Both the position numbers and the translations under genes were made by a program. The notes beneath the pieces are model-generated. The model was not told the origin of the DNA. It saw only the letters and a program-made list of their open reading frames with translations, and ran no database searches. Shown one piece after another: positions 40,635-50,691 of a stretch of 64,000 bases of DNA. Source of the stretch: Marinobacter psychrophilus (GTDB lineage Bacteria > Pseudomonadota > Gammaproteobacteria > Pseudomonadales > Oleiphilaceae). Location: assembly GCF_001043175.1 (NCBI RefSeq), contig NZ_CP011494.1, forward strand, positions 2,542,001 through 2,606,000, in the 5' to 3' direction. Each line of letters opens with the position of its first letter. Position 1 is the first letter of the stretch.

Positions 40635-41288
40635 ATGGTAAACGCATCTTCACCCCGCAGCGACCACGCCAAGCAAACCGACAATGACGCTATGCCCACC
40701 CTGATACTGGCGTCGTCTTCGCCTTGGCGGCGGGAGCTGCTTCAGCGCCTGGGCCTGAATTTCGACTGTGAAAGCCCGAATATTGATGAAAGCCCGGCCA
40801 ACGGCGAAGTACCGCAAGAACTGGCTTTACGCCTGGCCCGGCAAAAGGCCGAAGCCCTGGCTGAACGCTACCCGCACCACTGGATTATCGGCTCGGACCA
40901 GGTCGCCTGTCTGGCCAATGGCGAACTGCTCGACAAACCCGGAACACACAGCAACGCTGTGAGCCAGCTCATCCGCAGCAGCGGGCAACAGGTCTCTTTT
41001 TATACCAGCCTGTATTTATTAGACAGCTCTAACGGCGCCAGCCAGCAGCATTGCGAGCCATTCAGCGTGCAGTTCCGCTCCCTGAGCCTGGCGGAAATAG
41101 AAGCCTACTTGCGCCGCGAGCAACCCTACCAGTGCGCTGGCGCCTTTATGATGGAAGGCCTCGGAATCACTTTGTTCGATAGTCTGAAGGGGCAAGACCC
41201 AAACGCGCTGATTGGCTTGCCCCTGATTGCTCTCAACCGAATGCTCATTAACTGGCACTGCAACCCGCTGCTGCAAAACGCCCGCTAA
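40635..41288 (+). CDS. Maf-family nucleotide pyrophosphatase (YceF type)
   Basis: This 217-residue house-cleaning enzyme of the Maf family has LILASSSPWRRELLQRLGL near residue 20, GSDQVACLANGELLDKPG and AGAFMMEGLGI. YceF-type members hydrolyse modified nucleotides such as m7GTP. The ATG at 40635 has AAGGA about 8 nt upstream. About 20 residues precede the usual start, so M at 40693 (MPTLILASSS) is an alternative. It is divergent from yceD and convergent with sppA, a layout also known in Pseudomonas. Confidence 0.9.
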   Translation: MVNASSPRSDHAKQTDNDAMPTLILASSSPWRRELLQRLGLNFDCESPNIDESPANGEVPQELALRLARQKAEALAERYPHHWIIGSDQVACLANGELLDKPGTHSNAVSQLIRSSGQQVSFYTSLYLLDSSNGASQQHCEPFSVQFRSLSLAEIEAYLRREQPYQCAGAFMMEGLGITLFDSLKGQDPNALIGLPLIALNRMLINWHCNPLLQNAR

Positions 41289-41340
41289 CGCGTGAGTGCC
41301 AGCGTATTAACGCAGGCTTTCAAACTCAACATTTATTAAC

Positions 41341-41398
41341 GCAACTCTTTACCGCAACTCTTTACCGCAACTCTTACCGCAACTCTTACCGCAACTCC
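41341..41398 (-). repeat. 12/13-bp tandem repeat at the sppA stop
   Basis: Units GCAACTCTTTACC twice, GCAACTCTTACC twice, then a partial unit. The repeat contains the last codons of sppA, and each 12-bp unit carries an in-frame TAA, so the stop is repeated downstream. Confidence 0.88.
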
Positions 41399-42411
41399 AG
41401 GCGCTGCTCGCTAACGTATTGCGCCACACCATGGCCCACCGACACGCCAAGCTGATCCACCAGATTCCGAAGCGGCGAGCGCGTACGACTGTAATCAACG
41501 AGACTCTCATGGCCGACAATCTGCCGTGCCACATAGGAGGCACTGCCAAGGCCATCAATCAAACCAAGTTCCAACGCCTGCTCACCACTCCAGATCAGGC
41601 CACTGAACACTCTTGGGTCGTCTGCCAGGCGATCACCTCGGCCTTCCTGCACGGCCGCAATAAACTGCCCGTGCGTGTTTTCCAGAACGCTTTGCCAGAA
41701 CGCCACCTCTTCTGGCTTCTCGGCAGAAAACGGATCTAGAAAACCCTTACTCTCGCCGGCGGTGTACAGCCTGCGCTCTACCCCCAGTTTCCCCATCACT
41801 TCGGTAAAACCAAACCCGCCAGCAACCACGCCAATGGAACCTACCAAACTGGCGCGATTGGCGTAAATTTCATCGGCCGCGGACGCAATGTAGTAAGCAC
41901 CCGAGGCACCGATGTCGGAAATGACCGCGTACACTTTTTTATCGGGATGCTCAGCCCGCAAGCGCTTGATTTCGTCATACACGTACCCGGATTGCACCGG
42001 GCTGCCACCTGGGCTATTGATGCGCAAAATCACCGCAGCGGCGTCAGGCTCTTTAAACGCCGCGCGCAACGAACTGACAATATTATCGGCGCTGGCCAAC
42101 TCATCGGCAGCAATGGGCCCATCTACGCCTATCACTGCGGTGTGCATGCCACCGGTCGCACTTTCGAGCCCTTGCCCCAGCGGAAACTTGAACAGCAATA
42201 CGATTCCGAACAAATACGCAAAAGTCAAAAACTTGAAGAAGATTCCCCAACGCCGGCTTCGGCGCTGCTCCACCTGCATCGACATGACCAGTTTATCAAT
42301 CAGTTTGCGGTCCTGACGGCTCTGCTTTCCTTCGCTTGCGTCGGCTACTGCCGCTGGCTGATCATTCCAGCCTGGTTTGCCGTCGTTTTTGCCTGAATCC
42401 CATTCGCTCAT
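41386..42411 (-). CDS. sppA: Signal peptide peptidase SppA, short (36K) form
   Basis: This 341-residue membrane serine protease of family S49 degrades released signal peptides. It has a cytoplasmic N-terminal tail, one membrane segment (about residues 58-80), and the catalytic Ser region DIGASGAYYIASAADEI with GSIGVV. GAGGGTATGTA precedes the ATG. It is downstream of the HAD phosphatase and rluC. Its last codons lie in a tandem repeat. Confidence 0.92.
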   Translation of the reverse strand: MSEWDSGKNDGKPGWNDQPAAVADASEGKQSRQDRKLIDKLVMSMQVEQRRSRRWGIFFKFLTFAYLFGIVLLFKFPLGQGLESATGGMHTAVIGVDGPIAADELASADNIVSSLRAAFKEPDAAAVILRINSPGGSPVQSGYVYDEIKRLRAEHPDKKVYAVISDIGASGAYYIASAADEIYANRASLVGSIGVVAGGFGFTEVMGKLGVERRLYTAGESKGFLDPFSAEKPEEVAFWQSVLENTHGQFIAAVQEGRGDRLADDPRVFSGLIWSGEQALELGLIDGLGSASYVARQIVGHESLVDYSRTRSPLRNLVDQLGVSVGHGVAQYVSEQRLELR

Positions 42412-42441
42412 TACATACCCTCTATGATGACTGCCTTATTT

Positions 42442-43089
42442 TCACAAACCCAAAACCTGACGCAAATCCGTGACCGTTTCAACAATGGCGTAAGGCGAAT
42501 ACTGGCCCAGCACATCACGCTTGTGCACTCCCCACTCCACGCCGATGGATGGCATACCAATGCGTTGCGCCATGTCCAGATCGTAGCGAGTATCGCCGAT
42601 CATCACCGCCTGTTCAGGCTTGACACCATAAAACTCCAAAATTCGTGCCAACATCGCTGGATCTGGCTTTGAGCGGGTTTCATCGGCGCACTGGGTGATG
42701 CCAAAATGTGGGCCCAAACCGCTGGTGCTAAGCGCGGAATCCAGCCCACTCCGATTTTTACCGGTGGCTACGGCACAATGACGCCCGGCACCGCGCAAAT
42801 CCGTCAGGGTATCGGCAATACCGGCAAACACATTTTGCGGAGTTGTGGTTTTTTTGAAAAAATATTCACGATAGCTCTCACGCATACCCGCGATGCTTGT
42901 AGCGCTAATGCCGGGGTATAACTTCTGCAGTGCTTCTTCAATGCCAAGCCCGATAATGTCCCGGTAAGCCTCGCGCTCCAGCGCCGGAAAGCCCAAGGCG
43001 GTCGAGGCCAAGTGCAAACTCTCGGCAATGTGCTCTACCGAGTCCACTAAGGTCCCGTCCCAATCGAAAATAACCACTTTCACGTTCAT
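42442..43089 (-). CDS. HAD-family hydrolase, phosphoglycolate phosphatase-like
   Basis: This 215-residue HAD phosphatase has motif I DWDGTLVDS (residues 9-17), motif II VATGKNRSGLD, and motif III/IV KPDPAML ... IGDTRYDLDMA. The cap domain is of type C1. The substrate is unknown; the equivalent Pseudomonas gene is also called a Gph-like or IndB-like hydrolase. It overlaps rluC by 4 bp (ATGA) and is cotranscribed with it. Confidence 0.9.
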   Translation of the reverse strand: MNVKVVIFDWDGTLVDSVEHIAESLHLASTALGFPALEREAYRDIIGLGIEEALQKLYPGISATSIAGMRESYREYFFKKTTTPQNVFAGIADTLTDLRGAGRHCAVATGKNRSGLDSALSTSGLGPHFGITQCADETRSKPDPAMLARILEFYGVKPEQAVMIGDTRYDLDMAQRIGMPSIGVEWGVHKRDVLGQYSPYAIVETVTDLRQVLGL

Positions 43090-44081
43090 GAATTGCGTCC
43101 TGTACGGGCTGCAAGTTTCTTTAAGGCCGCCGCGAAGGCGTTGTCATAAGGCGCCTCCAACTTCAGCGCAGGGCTTTTGCCTTCGCTGTCGGGTGGCAAG
43201 CTCAACTCCAACGCCCGTGCGTGCAGCATCAGACGCGCCCCCCCAAATGCGCGAAATGCCTTCAAACTGGCATCGTCCATATATTTGTCGTCACCAGCAA
43301 TAGGATGGCCGGCAAAGGCGGCGTGCACACGAATCTGATGAGTACGGCCGGTGACCGGTGACGCCTCCACCAGGCTGTAACCGGAATAACGCTCGATGCA
43401 GCGAAACAACGTCAGCGATTCTTTGCCGGAACTATCCACTTTTACCCGGCGTTCGCCGTTAGGCATCTCATAACGCAGCAACGGTTGAGCCACTTTGCCA
43501 ACCCCTGCTGGCCAATCGCCAGAGACAAGGGCGTGGTAGTGCTTACGAATGTGCCTGTGCCGCAGTTCATCTTGCAGGTAACGCAGCGCCGAGCGTTTCT
43601 TCGCCACCATCACCAATCCCGAGGTATCCCGGTCAAGCCTGTGCACCAATTCCAGAAATCGCGCCTGTGGTCGCCCGGCCCTCAGCACCTCTATCAGCCC
43701 GAAGCTCAAGCCACTGCCGCCATGAACCGCAATGCCCGACGGTTTATTCACCACCAGCAGCTGTTCATTCTCAAACACGACAGCCGCTTCTATCACCGCC
43801 TGTACCCTATCGCCGGGCGCGACCTGAGGCACCTTTTCTTTGCGTACCACCGGAGGAATGCGCACTTGATCGCCAGTTTTTACCCGAGTATCAGGCTTTA
43901 CGCGGCCCTTGTTAATTCGAACTTCGCCCTTGCGAACGATGCGGTAGATGATACTTTTAGGAACACCCCGCAGTTGCGCCATCAGGAAATTATCCAGACG
44001 CTGGCCGTCATTGTCTTCATCTACGGTTACCCACAACACAGCTGGGCGTGGAGTCTCCAGAGACGGATTTTTCTGCGACAT
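43086..44081 (-). CDS. rluC: 23S rRNA pseudouridine synthase RluC
   Basis: This 331-residue enzyme isomerises uridines in 23S rRNA (955, 2504 and 2580 in E. coli). It has an N-terminal S4 domain (QRLDNFLMAQLRGVPKSIIYRIVRKGEVRINKGR region, about 26-60) and the catalytic Asp in LVHRLDRDTSGLV. It is divergent from rne, as in E. coli and Pseudomonas. Confidence 0.94.
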   Translation of the reverse strand: MSQKNPSLETPRPAVLWVTVDEDNDGQRLDNFLMAQLRGVPKSIIYRIVRKGEVRINKGRVKPDTRVKTGDQVRIPPVVRKEKVPQVAPGDRVQAVIEAAVVFENEQLLVVNKPSGIAVHGGSGLSFGLIEVLRAGRPQARFLELVHRLDRDTSGLVMVAKKRSALRYLQDELRHRHIRKHYHALVSGDWPAGVGKVAQPLLRYEMPNGERRVKVDSSGKESLTLFRCIERYSGYSLVEASPVTGRTHQIRVHAAFAGHPIAGDDKYMDDASLKAFRAFGGARLMLHARALELSLPPDSEGKSPALKLEAPYDNAFAAALKKLAARTGRNS

Positions 44082-44694
44082 GAAATTCCTTTAAAATGAA
44101 GCGGGCAGCGTTGCTTAGCCCGGGAAATACTGCTATATTCCGATGTGCTACGCCGTTTGTTTACGGCCTGACAGGTTTTAGTCAGAAGCCGGAGCGGTTG
44201 TAGTATACCGACACTACTTGCGAGTTTGAATTGCAGTGGCTTGCAAGTTTGAGATGAAGTAGCTCTTTAGATTGAAGTGCGATAGCAATGCCGGGCTCTC
44301 AAATCGTTACAGCCCAGGCAACGAAAGACTCCCCACACCCCGGTGCAGATCCAACATTGGCTGCCAACTGGCACGGGAGCCGAAACAAACCTTGCGGAAC
44401 ACCGCCGGGAACGACATCACGAAGATTCATTGCCATGCAAGGCCGGGCCGTCCAATTTACGAATACGACGTAAGACCAAGCACTTGTGTGAACCTGAAAA
44501 CGGATAACATGCGCCTACAGACAATCACCTTAACCGATCCTTTCCTGCCTGCGGGCACCGGAGTCATCGGTGGTGATCTAGAACCAACAGAGTTGAGCCC
44601 CGTAAGGGCTTGATTCGTCTGGCAGCCTCCACTTCGTTAATGCCTTTCTCGATGGTTTTCTGTTTAAATCAAACGACAGGAATTCATCCTTTCC
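44082..44694 (+). promoter_or_regulatory. Long leader region of rne
   Basis: 613 bp between divergent rluC and rne carry no convincing gene. Gammaproteobacterial rne mRNAs have long structured leaders through which RNase E controls its own synthesis. Visible structure includes a direct repeat (CTTGCGAGTTTGAATTG at 44217 and CTTGCAAGTTTGAGATG at 44240), a small hairpin AGCCC-CGTAA-GGGCT at 44596-44610, and a U-rich stretch before the start (44640-44690). AGGAATTCATCCTTTCC precedes the rne ATG. An open frame at 44272-44613 has no ribosome site or similarity. The leader role is inferred. Confidence 0.6.
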
Positions 44695-47600
44695 ATGAAA
44701 AGAATGCTTATAAATGCAACTCATCCCGAAGAGTTGCGCGTCGCCCTGGTTGACGGCCAGCGTCTGTTTGACCTCGATATCGAATCCAGCTCGCGCGAGC
44801 AAAAAAAGGCGAATATCTACAAGGGTAAAATTACCCGCGTAGAGCCCAGCCTGGAAGCCGCATTTGTGGATTTTGGTGCTGATCGTCACGGTTTTCTACC
44901 ATTAAAAGAAATTTCCAAGGAATACTTCAAAAAGTCTCCCGGCCAGATCGAAGGCAAGGTCAACATCAAAGAGGTGATCGCCGAAGGCCAGGAAGTGATT
45001 GTTCAAGTAGATAAAGAAGAACGCGGCAACAAAGGCGCAGCGCTGACCACCTATATTTCGCTGGCTGGCCGTTACCTGGTGCTGATGCCCAACAACGCCC
45101 GTGCCGGTGGCATTTCCCGCCGAATTGAAGGCGAAGAACGGGCCCAGCTCAAAGAAGCCATGAACCAGGTTCAGGTACCCAAGGCTATGGGTATCATTGT
45201 TCGCACCGCGGGCATTGGCCGCAACAGCGAAGAGCTGCAATGGGACTTGGATTACCTGGTTCAGTTTTGGGAAGCCATCACACAGGCCGCAGGCGAGCGT
45301 AAAGCACCTTTTCTGATTCATCAGGAAAGCAACGTAATTATCCGCGCCGTGCGGGATTACCTGCGCCAAGACATCGGCGAAGTGCTGATTGACGCCCCCG
45401 CCGTGCACGAAGACGTGTTGAATTTTGTGCGCGCTGTTATGCCTACCTTTGAAAACAAAATCAAACTGTACAGCGACGAAATCCCGCTGTTCAGCCGCTA
45501 CCAGATCGAAGGCCAAATCGAAACCGCCTTCCAGCGTGAAGTAAAACTGCCGTCTGGCGGCTCTATCGTGATTGACCCGACTGAAGCGCTGGTGTCTATC
45601 GACATTAACTCCTCGCGGGCCACAAAAGGTCACGACATCGAAGAAACGGCGCTGCAAACCAACCTGGAAGCCGCTGAAGAAATTGGCCGCCAGCTACGTC
45701 TGCGGGATATGGGCGGCTTGATTGTTATCGACTTCATCGATATGACGCCGGCCCGTAACCAGCGCGAAGTAGAAAACAAAATGCGCGAAGCCCTGGAAAT
45801 CGACCGCGCCCGTGTTCAAGTCGGCAAGATTTCCCGCTTTGGCTTGCTGGAAATGTCGCGCCAGCGTCTGCGCCCGTCACTGGGTGAAACCCGCAGCGAG
45901 GTTTGCCCGCGCTGTGAAGGCCAGGGCACCATTCGTGGTATCGAATCCTTGGCGCTGAGCATCATGCGCCTGATTTACGAAGAGTCTTCCAAAGACAAAA
46001 CCGGCGAAGTACGTGCCGTTGTGCCGGTATCCGTGGCTACCTTCCTGCTGAACGAAAAGCGCAAGCAGCTGGCGACAATTGAAGCCAATCAGGAAGTATC
46101 GATTGTTATCGTGCCGGTTCCGCAAATGGAAACCCCGCACTTTGAAATCATCCGCATGCGCGACGACGAAGCCGGCTCCGAGCACGTATCCAGCCACCAA
46201 GTGGCTCATGAATACAGCGAGCGCGAAGAGGAAGTCGCTGACGTGACCGTGCAAGAAAAACCCGTGCGCGAACAGGCCGCCGTAAAATCTGTGCGCCCGG
46301 CCTCGCCAGCGCCTGCGACAACACCGGCAGCAAAACCCGTTAAAGCAGCCGCAGAGAAAACCCGTGACGAAGGCATGTTCAGCCGTTTAGGGCGTAAAAT
46401 TGCGATCTTCTTCAACGGTGAAGAAGAAATCCAGCCTGCTGTTGCTAGCAGCAGTAACCGCAATGCCAAACAGGCAGGCGGCGACGACCGCTCCAGGCAG
46501 CGCCCCGCGTCAAGCCGCAATGATCGCCCGGAACGTCGCAAAACACGCGTCGCCCGTGACGACCAGCAAGACAACCGAAGCCGTGGCGAACGCAGCAGTA
46601 GCTCCGGGTCCAGCAATCTTGGCGACGATAACCGAAGCAATCGCACCGACGACAGCCGCAGCCGCAACAACCGCGGACGAACTCGCAGTGAAGGTCGCAG
46701 CGAAGACAAAACCAACGCTGGCAGCCAGAACAGCAATGCTCAAAGCAGCAGCGGCCAGAGCAGCAACTCACAGAACGGCAGCGCCCAGAACAATAATGCA
46801 CAGAACGGCAACACCCAAAGCAGCGGCAACGACACCCGCCGCGATGGTCGCCGCGACAACCAGAATCGTAGCCGCTCCAATCGCGATTCAAGTCGTGACA
46901 CAAGTCGCGATGGCAATAAGCCAAATGCTGAACAGGCAGATCAGAAGCCGGCTATAGAGCAGAAATCTGCAGAACTCCGCAGTGCAAGCCCGAGCCCGAG
47001 CCCAAGCCCAAGCTATAACGACCAGAACGATACGCAAAGCCCCGCAGTCGCAGGCAAAGCCGGCGGTGACGAAAAACGCCGCAGCAAGCCTCGCCGCAGC
47101 CGTGGCCGTGATGGTTCACCGGCGGAGGAACCGGTATCAAACCCGGCTGAGCGTAAGGCAGCTCGCAGTGAGATTCATCAGCAAGACACGCAGCCGGAAA
47201 CCCGTGACGCAGAAGACCGCGCCAAAGCGAAGGCCAAGACCGCTGAGAAGCCCGCAGATACGCAAGTACAGCCTTCAGTCATGGCAGTACCTGCCGAGCA
47301 AGCAGCGCCGCAGGATGCACAAGCCCCGGCCGATGCATCGCCTGAAACAACCAGCGAGCAGCCCGTTTCAGTCAAGCCAGTAGAACAATCGCCAGAACCA
47401 GAGGTAAGCAAACCCGCTGCGCCTGCATCCGAAGTGCCTGTTGAGGCAGCCGAGGAAAGCGCAGATGTTTCTGCTGCCGAAGAAGCCGCACCTTCCCGGA
47501 TAGATGCCTACAATGGTGGCACCCGAAAGGCTGCAGAAAAGGCCGAAAAAGCCGACGCACCTGAAGTAGACAGCTCGGACACAGATAGCGCACCTGTCGA

Positions 47601-47979
47601 CGCTGTCGAGGCTGAAGCCCCCAACGCCGAGACTCATACCTCTGAGGCTGCGCCAGCCGACGCAGAGGACGAAAGCGCGGATAGGCCAACCAAGCCAACC
47701 CGCAAGCGCACCCCGGCTCGCAAAGCCAAAACGGCGAAAACAGAACCCGCTGACGAGCAACAGGTGCAGCCCGCAAACACTGGCGTCAGCGACAACGATG
47801 CAACTGCAGCCGACGTTGCCGTAGCGCCGCCAGCAGCAGCACCGGTAGCCGACGCAGCATCCGAAACTCCGGCAGCACCACTAGCGCCAGTAGCGCCAGG
47901 CCGCGCTTATAACGACCCACGTGAAGTACGTAAGCGCCAGCGCGCAGCGGACGCTGCCAAAAATGGCGGGAGCGAGTAA
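44695..47979 (+). CDS. rne: Ribonuclease E, degradosome scaffold
   Basis: This 1094-residue endoribonuclease cuts mRNA and processes rRNA and tRNA. The N-terminal half has an S1 domain (about 35-120), DNase I-like catalytic residues D303 (VSIDIN) and D346 (IVIDFIDM) at the exact E. coli positions, and zinc link C404/C407 (CPRCEG). The C-terminal half (from about 530) is disordered, rich in R/S/N and then A/P/E. It holds a likely amphipathic membrane helix (about 558-575, [14 protein letters not shown]), an Arg-rich RNA-binding stretch, runs of SNAQ/NGN repeats and SPSPSPSP. The tail [12 protein letters not shown] is a likely partner-binding motif. Confidence 0.97.
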   Translation: MKRMLINATHPEELRVALVDGQRLFDLDIESSSREQKKANIYKGKITRVEPSLEAAFVDFGADRHGFLPLKEISKEYFKKSPGQIEGKVNIKEVIAEGQEVIVQVDKEERGNKGAALTTYISLAGRYLVLMPNNARAGGISRRIEGEERAQLKEAMNQVQVPKAMGIIVRTAGIGRNSEELQWDLDYLVQFWEAITQAAGERKAPFLIHQESNVIIRAVRDYLRQDIGEVLIDAPAVHEDVLNFVRAVMPTFENKIKLYSDEIPLFSRYQIEGQIETAFQREVKLPSGGSIVIDPTEALVSIDINSSRATKGHDIEETALQTNLEAAEEIGRQLRLRDMGGLIVIDFIDMTPARNQREVENKMREALEIDRARVQVGKISRFGLLEMSRQRLRPSLGETRSEVCPRCEGQGTIRGIESLALSIMRLIYEESSKDKTGEVRAVVPVSVATFLLNEKRKQLATIEANQEVSIVIVPVPQMETPHFEIIRMRDDEAGSEHVSSHQVAHEYSEREEEVADVTVQEKPVREQAAVKSVRPASPAPATTPAAKPVKAAAEKTRDEGMFSRLGRKIAIFFNGEEEIQPAVASSSNRNAKQAGGDDRSRQRPASSRNDRPERRKTRVARDDQQDNRSRGERSSSSGSSNLGDDNRSNRTDDSRSRNNRGRTRSEGRSEDKTNAGSQNSNAQSSSGQSSNSQNGSAQNNNAQNGNTQSSGNDTRRDGRRDNQNRSRSNRDSSRDTSRDGNKPNAEQADQKPAIEQKSAELRSASPSPSPSPSYNDQNDTQSPAVAGKAGGDEKRRSKPRRSRGRDGSPAEEPVSNPAERKAARSEIHQQDTQPETRDAEDRAKAKAKTAEKPADTQVQPSVMAVPAEQAAPQDAQAPADASPETTSEQPVSVKPVEQSPEPEVSKPAAPASEVPVEAAEESADVSAAEEAAPSRIDAYNGGTRKAAEKAEKADAPEVDSSDTDSAPVDAVEAEAPNAETHTSEAAPADAEDESADRPTKPTRKRTPARKAKTAKTEPADEQQVQPANTGVSDNDATAADVAVAPPAAAPVADAASETPAAPLAPVAPGRAYNDPREVRKRQRAADAAKNGGSE

Positions 47980-47981
47980 TT

Positions 47982-48524
47982 ATGCTGAACGACGCTGACA
48001 TTGAAGCCCTGGAAGAAATTCTGTTTGCAGAGCCCTGGGGTGAAGACGCAGTAGACTTCTTCGGCTTCCACGGTTTGGTGTGTGCCAGCGTTGTAGGACC
48101 GGTGGACTTCTCGGTAGACGAGTTGTTTCTGCTGGCCACAGGCGTTGACGCTCTTCCTGACGGCAAGGTGCCAGACGTGTTCAGTCGCTGTGTGCAGAAA
48201 CTGAGCGGTGCCATGGCCAACGCGCTGGATATGGGCCTGGCTCTGGAGCTGCCCGAGCCCGAGGACGATGACCCCATGAACGCACTGGAAAACTGGTGCG
48301 CCGGATTCATTGAAACCTTTATGGAACGGGAAGACGCCTGGATGGAAGCCGCCAGCGAAGAAGAAGTGGGCGATTTGATTCTGCCCATGCTGGCGCTGTC
48401 GGGTTTATTCGAAGATGAAGACTTTCAGAACGTGCGTGACAGCGAAACCCTGTCGACACAGATGGCAGAGGCAATCCCCGATTCGCTTACCGACCTGTAC
48501 TTGCTGTTCCACGCGCCGGACTGA
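47982..48524 (+). CDS. UPF0149 (YgfB/YecA-type) protein
   Basis: This 180-residue acidic protein of the YgfB/YecA fold has the conserved FFGFHGLVCASVVGPV near residue 26 and NALENWCAGFIETF. It has no C-terminal SEC-C zinc motif, so it is closer to YgfB. It starts 2 nt after the rne stop, so it is cotranscribed and probably coupled. Function is unknown; placement hints at RNA metabolism. Confidence 0.85.
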   Translation: MLNDADIEALEEILFAEPWGEDAVDFFGFHGLVCASVVGPVDFSVDELFLLATGVDALPDGKVPDVFSRCVQKLSGAMANALDMGLALELPEPEDDDPMNALENWCAGFIETFMEREDAWMEAASEEEVGDLILPMLALSGLFEDEDFQNVRDSETLSTQMAEAIPDSLTDLYLLFHAPD

Positions 48525-48547
48525 TTTGGCGCGTTAATCGGCCAGAA

Positions 48548-49459
48548 TTAAAGCGCGATGGGTTGATTGAAATGATGCCAGACGGGTGAAAGCCCTTCTG
48601 GCATTTTTTGTATGCGCCCCAGCTCTGCCCAAGGCGCCTTTGGCGTGTGAAAGTCACTGCCCTGAGATGCCCACAATCCCTCGCTTTGGCAAAGCTGCGC
48701 CAGAAAGTTCACATCAGACGCCGTTTGGCCCGGGCTACACACCTCCATTCCACGGCCAGCTGCACGGCGAAAATCCGCCACCAAGGCCCGCAGCTTGGTC
48801 GCGCTCAAGTCGTACTTACGCGGGTGCGCCAGCACTGCTATACCGCCAGCGTCGTTTACCCAGCGCACCACTTCTTCCAACTCCGGCCAATACGCTTTTA
48901 CATCTCCCGGCTTGCCTGCGCCCAAGTGACGTTTGAAAGCTTGTGCAATATTATTTACCACACCGGCATCTACTAACGCCTGGGCAAAATGTGGGCGCCC
49001 TGGCACATCGCCACCGGCGTGTTTGGTCGCGTGTTCGAGCAGATTATCAACCTTCAACCTGGTCAAACGTTCGACAATCAAGCCGGCACGGGCGTGACGA
49101 TTGGCATTTTGCTGCTGCAATCGCGCAAGAAACTGCGGATCATCTTCGGTAAAGTCCAAACCTACAATGTGAATGGTATGGCTTCTCCAGACGCAAGACA
49201 GTTCAACGCCGGAAATCAGCTCAATGTTGTAATCCTGAGCGGCAAGGCGCGCCGACCCCAAGCCGTTAAGGGTATCGTGATCGGTTAATGCTAGATGGCT
49301 AACGCCCTTCTCATGCGCTCGGGCCAGCAAATCAGCGGGGCTTAGAGCGCCGTCTGAGGCAGTACTGTGGCAATGCAGGTCGATGCACAACGGTGATTGT
49401 TGCGGTATAGTCGCGTCATGCTGCTGAGTTGGCTGTTGCTGCATAATAGTCACAAGCAT
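48548..49459 (-). CDS. PHP-domain phosphatase/5'-3' exonuclease (RNase AM/YciV type)
   Basis: This 303-residue PHP protein has metal-binding motifs DLHCHSTASDG (about residue 27), ALTDHDT, GVELSC, HIVGLD, AHPRKY and GSDFHTP. E. coli YciV/TrpH hydrolyses 3',5'-bisphosphonucleotides and trims rRNA 5' ends. The start is not settled: ATG at 49459 lies right against AGGA, while GTG at 49453 has better spacing. Its 3' end carries, on the other strand, the likely terminator of the rne operon. Confidence 0.9.
   Translation of the reverse strand: MLVTIMQQQPTQQHDATIPQQSPLCIDLHCHSTASDGALSPADLLARAHEKGVSHLALTDHDTLNGLGSARLAAQDYNIELISGVELSCVWRSHTIHIVGLDFTEDDPQFLARLQQQNANRHARAGLIVERLTRLKVDNLLEHATKHAGGDVPGRPHFAQALVDAGVVNNIAQAFKRHLGAGKPGDVKAYWPELEEVVRWVNDAGGIAVLAHPRKYDLSATKLRALVADFRRAAGRGMEVCSPGQTASDVNFLAQLCQSEGLWASQGSDFHTPKAPWAELGRIQKMPEGLSPVWHHFNQPIAL
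48574..48609 (+). terminator. rne-ygfB terminator lying inside the convergent PHP gene
   Basis: ATGCCAGACGGG, loop TGAAAG, CCCTTCTGGCAT then T6 (stem of 12 with one mismatch). It is 50 bp past the ygfB-type stop, within the last codons of the minus-strand PHP gene. Confidence 0.85.
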
Positions 49460-49576
49460 TCCTGATTACGGGGAAGGGTAAAAAACGAACAGTAACCCAC
49501 TATAACAGCCATCACCGGTACGACCGAGCTTAAACACCGAACCTAAACGCCGAATCTAAACGAAGAGCGCTCCCTT

Positions 49577-49876
49577 ATGTACTACGCTATTATCAGTGAA
49601 GACATCAATGACAGCCTGGCACTTCGCCAAAGCGCCCGCTCGGCTCACCTGGAGCGCTTGCAGGCCTTGGCCAATGAAGGCCGCTTATTGGTCGCTGGCC
49701 CGCACCCGGCCATAGACACCAATGACCCGGGCAATGCCGGCTTCAGTGGCAGCTTGGTCATCGCCGAATTTGAATCACTTGAACACGCACAAAGCTGGGC
49801 GGACGCAGACCCTTACGTCAGCGCCGGGGTTTACCAGCAGGTAAAGGTCAAACCGTTCAAACGGGTATTGCCCTAG
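49577..49876 (+). CDS. yciI: YciI-family protein
   Basis: This 99-residue YCII-domain protein starts [18 protein letters not shown] and has [20 protein letters not shown] and the [17 protein letters not shown] segment typical of the family. It has a ferredoxin-like fold; function is unknown, with a putative His-Asp dyad (H30 and nearby Asp). It is divergent from the PHP gene. Confidence 0.9.
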   Translation: MYYAIISEDINDSLALRQSARSAHLERLQALANEGRLLVAGPHPAIDTNDPGNAGFSGSLVIAEFESLEHAQSWADADPYVSAGVYQQVKVKPFKRVLP

Positions 49877-50014
49877 TGCTCTGCAACAAATGCCGAGTAA
49901 TAGTCACCATGAGCGTTTGGTAATGAATACACATTTGATCGACAAAGCCAGTGTGCCAAAATTACGTTCTTATCCATTTATTGTTCAAACAGAAACTTTC
50001 AGGAACCCCGCCCA

Positions 50015-50686
50015 GTGACCCCTTTTCGTCTGCTTGTTGTCCTCTTTTTTGTATTCTCGTCCATTGCCACGGCCCAAGCCAGAACTGTGTGGGTAGACGA
50101 CAAAATCTACCTGCCGGTGCGCTCTGGCGCAGGCAGCCAGTTCCGGATTATTGAAAACGCCGTTCCCAGTGGCACCGCTATGGAGCTGTTGGAAGCCGAC
50201 CAAAATGGCTACAGCAAAGTACGCACCACCAAAGGCACCGAGGGCTGGGTTTCCAGCCAGTATCTGAGTTCGACACCGATTGCCGCAACACAGCTCAAAA
50301 AAGCGCGACAGGATCTGGAAGCCGCACAGGCGGAAGTACGCCAGGTACAGGACATACTGACAAGCGTGACCGGTGAACGCGACAGCCTGCAAAATTCTGA
50401 AAGCAGCCTGGCTGACCGCTCGTCCGAACTGATGGCTGAACTCAAACGTATCAAGGATGTTGCCGCTAATTCGATTAATCTTGAGCGCCGCAATGGCGAG
50501 TTGCTGGAAGAAAATCAAAAAATCCACAATGAACTGGAAATACTGACAGCTGAAAACGAACGCATGGAAGCCGGTAAAGAATCGGATTTCATGCTGCTCG
50601 GTGCCGGCTTGGTGCTAGGCGGTGTGTTGTTGGCACTGCTGATACCGATGCTAAAACCCACTCGTAAAAGCGACAATTGGGCCTGA
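50015..50686 (+). CDS. SH3-domain membrane protein (YgiM type)
   Basis: This 223-residue protein has a signal peptide (residues 1-22, ending AQA), one bacterial SH3 domain (about 24-85, YLPVRSGAGSQF ... GTEGWVSSQYL), a coiled coil (about 92-185) and a C-terminal membrane anchor (FMLLGAGLVLGGVLLALLIP, 191-210). The layout matches the TIGR04211 family, whose role is unknown but suggests cell-wall contact. The start is GTG with AGGA 10 nt upstream. The PilZ gene follows 5 bp later. Confidence 0.85.
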   Translation: MTPFRLLVVLFFVFSSIATAQARTVWVDDKIYLPVRSGAGSQFRIIENAVPSGTAMELLEADQNGYSKVRTTKGTEGWVSSQYLSSTPIAATQLKKARQDLEAAQAEVRQVQDILTSVTGERDSLQNSESSLADRSSELMAELKRIKDVAANSINLERRNGELLEENQKIHNELEILTAENERMEAGKESDFMLLGAGLVLGGVLLALLIPMLKPTRKSDNWA

Positions 50687-50691
50687 CTGCT

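Noticed and set aside
44272..44613. Short open frame in the rne leader
   Set aside because: No ribosome site, no similarity, and codon use unlike neighbours; the region is better seen as a leader RNA.
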